DNA of 25,057 nt. It comes from JAAYJR01 sp964563975. Its GTDB lineage: Bacteria > Bacteroidota > Bacteroidia > Bacteroidales > Prolixibacteraceae. A program made the position numbers and the translations under genes. A model generated the notes under the pieces. The model was not told the origin of the DNA, did not search any database, and saw only the letters and a program-made list of their open reading frames with translations. Location: assembly GCA_964563975.1 (NCBI GenBank), contig CAZLZJ010000031.1, positions 1 through 25,057 of the forward strand, written 5' to 3'. Shown here piece after piece: positions 23,747 through 25,057 of the stretch; the stretch's first letter is position 1, and each line of letters starts with the position of its first letter.

Positions 23747-25057
23747 ATGGAAGAAGTAATGATTTTAGTCAGTGAATTTCAAAAATTAATTGACAATCGT
23801 GAGTGGAAAAAATTAAGACAGGAGATTGAAAAATTAGATCCTGCCGAAATAGCAGAATTAATAGAAGAATTTAAAAAAGATGGTTACGATATTATCCTTT
23901 TCAGATTGCTGCCCAGGGAAACAGCCCGTGAAACCTTCTTCAGGTTAGAATATGACAAACAACAGGAGCTGATAGAAGAACTGGCCGACAGAAAATATTT
24001 GCTGGCCGATTTGCTGAATGACCTGGCACCCGACGACCGTACAGCACTGTTTGAAGAGTTGCCGGGGTCGGTAACCCAACGTCTTATCCAGCTTTTATCA
24101 CCTGAAGAGAGAAAAATTTCTATTCAGTTACTCGGGTATCCGGAAGAGAGTATCGGCCGTTTGATGACACCCGATTATGTAGCTGTTAAACCGGAAATGA
24201 CTATTGAACAGGCACTTGAACATATCCGCCAGTTCGGAAAAGACTCAGAAACATTAAATGTAATTTATGTAGTAGACAAAAACTGGAAACTGATTGACGA
24301 GATCAGGCTGAGGGAGATACTCCTTGCTCAAGCTGATCAGGCTATTAAAGACTTGATGGACAGAAGATTTGTAGCTCTCAATGTGCTGGACCACCAGGAA
24401 AAAGCCATTAGTGTTTTTCATGATTACGACAGGGTTGCACTTCCGGTTATCAACACGGAAGGAATTTTACTGGGGATTGTCACCTTCGATGATATTATGG
24501 ATGTTGAAGAAGAAGAGGCTACAGAAGACTTCCACAAATTCGGTTCTATTCAGGATCCGATTTTTAATCCGGCTAAAGCTAAAATTTCCCTTTTATATCA
24601 AAAACGAATCCCATGGCTTGTAGCATTGGTATTTATGAATATATTTTCCGGAGCGGCTCTTGCCGGCTTTGAGAAAACAATCGAATCGATGGTTTCACTT
24701 GTCTTTTTCCTGCCTTTGCTGATCGACAGCGGAGGAAATGCCGGATCACAATCGGCAACTCTGATAATACGCTCAATCGCCACCGGCGAAATTGTCTTTA
24801 AAGATTGGTGGAGACTTTTCAGAAAAGAGTTGGTTGTAGCTTTGCTTCTGGGGGTTACCATGGCTGCCGCCGTGGGCTTGGTTGCTAACTTCAGGGCACC
24901 TGAAATTATGGTGGTTGTTGCTTTATCAATGGTCTTTACGGTATCGGTAGGAAGTATTCTGGGACTATCACTGCCTTTCATATTCACCTTTTTTAAACTT
25001 GATCCTGCCACTGCAAGTGCGCCTTTAATAACCAGTTTAGCGGATATATCAGGTATT
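23747..25057 (+). CDS. mgtE: MgtE family magnesium channel/transporter, 3' partial
   Basis: Magnesium-selective inner-membrane channel; 437 residues are visible before the window ends, with little of the C-terminus missing. The domains come in family order: an N-terminal helical MgtE_N domain (about 20-125, including LPPETARETFFRLEYD-like segments and LNDLAPDDRTALFEELPG), a CBS pair (about 130-255, SIGRLMTPDYVAV and ITFDDIMDV-type segments) that senses magnesium, a plug helix, and the membrane domain. The pore signature is clear: LPLLIDSGGNAGSQSATLIIRS and, near the edge, DPATASAPLITSLADISG with the magnesium-binding aspartates. The N-terminal MEEVMILVSEFQKL start at 23747 fits family length. 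It lies alone behind its own promoter and long leader. Confidence 0.95.
   Translation, partial: MEEVMILVSEFQKLIDNREWKKLRQEIEKLDPAEIAELIEEFKKDGYDIILFRLLPRETARETFFRLEYDKQQELIEELADRKYLLADLLNDLAPDDRTALFEELPGSVTQRLIQLLSPEERKISIQLLGYPEESIGRLMTPDYVAVKPEMTIEQALEHIRQFGKDSETLNVIYVVDKNWKLIDEIRLREILLAQADQAIKDLMDRRFVALNVLDHQEKAISVFHDYDRVALPVINTEGILLGIVTFDDIMDVEEEEATEDFHKFGSIQDPIFNPAKAKISLLYQKRIPWLVALVFMNIFSGAALAGFEKTIESMVSLVFFLPLLIDSGGNAGSQSATLIIRSIATGEIVFKDWWRLFRKELVVALLLGVTMAAAVGLVANFRAPEIMVVVALSMVFTVSVGSILGLSLPFIFTFFKLDPATASAPLITSLADISGI

Noticed and set aside
24381..25011. Forward and reverse frames of 80 and 137 codons in the last kilobase
   Set aside because: Both are shadows of the mgtE frame, which runs unbroken from 23747 to the window edge with all family motifs.

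Overview
The window looks like a draft or metagenome contig from a Bacteroidota bacterium, probably a Bacteroidales/Marinilabiliales-type lineage. The evidence is a giant adhesin ending in a type IX secretion (gliding-motility/CHU_C) C-terminal domain, a DUF4783 protein, a mutL gene followed by tandem rhomboid genes, AT-rich DNA, Bacteroidota-type -7 boxes (TAnnTTTG) and almost no Shine-Dalgarno sequences. Two runs of exactly 100 N (1586-1685 and 9740-9839) are assembly gaps.

Layout. (1) 3-4139 (+): the 3' part of a multi-repeat secreted adhesin; its start lies outside the window. (2) 8211-4123 (-): an orphan multi-sensor histidine kinase followed by a small phosphoribosyltransferase that overlaps the adhesin tail end to end. 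(3) 8438-9739 (+): a DUF4783 secreted protein and a YihY/BrkB membrane protein that runs into the second gap. (4) 13675-9860 (-): a tightly overlapping operon of a small membrane protein, mutL and two rhomboid proteases. (5) 13896-17187 (+): a multi-pass GT39/PMT-like membrane glycosyltransferase overlapping a methyltransferase-GT2 fusion. (6) 17282-23363 (+): a complete YbhGFSR-type tripartite exporter (TolC, lipoprotein HlyD adaptor, two ABC ATPases, two ABC-2 permeases). (7) 23406-25057 (+): a promoter, a roughly 300-nt structured leader and the start of mgtE, a magnesium channel, cut by the window edge.

The most unusual region is the mgtE leader. Directly after a good Bacteroidota promoter it holds two short open frames. 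The first is 16 codons and starts M-D-E-G-P. The second is 27 codons, has a perfect AGGAGG ribosome-binding site seven bases before its ATG, and carries a YYPPAP stretch. The AGGAGG is the 3' arm of a 9-bp perfect hairpin. The 5' arm of that hairpin can instead pair with GGGAGG lying on the stop codon of the first frame. This is the layout of a translational attenuator. Because mgtE is a magnesium transporter, it suggests a leader-peptide magnesium sensor similar in logic to enterobacterial mgtL, but I know of no described Bacteroidota example. A C-rich, G-poor stretch inside the second frame could link its translation to Rho termination. This model is inference; the frames, the ribosome-binding site and the complementary arms are directly visible.

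The ABC exporter also shows a clear asymmetry. All visible departures from consensus in the two ATPases (Q-loop and H-loop of the first, signature motif of the second) fall on one of the two composite ATP sites.
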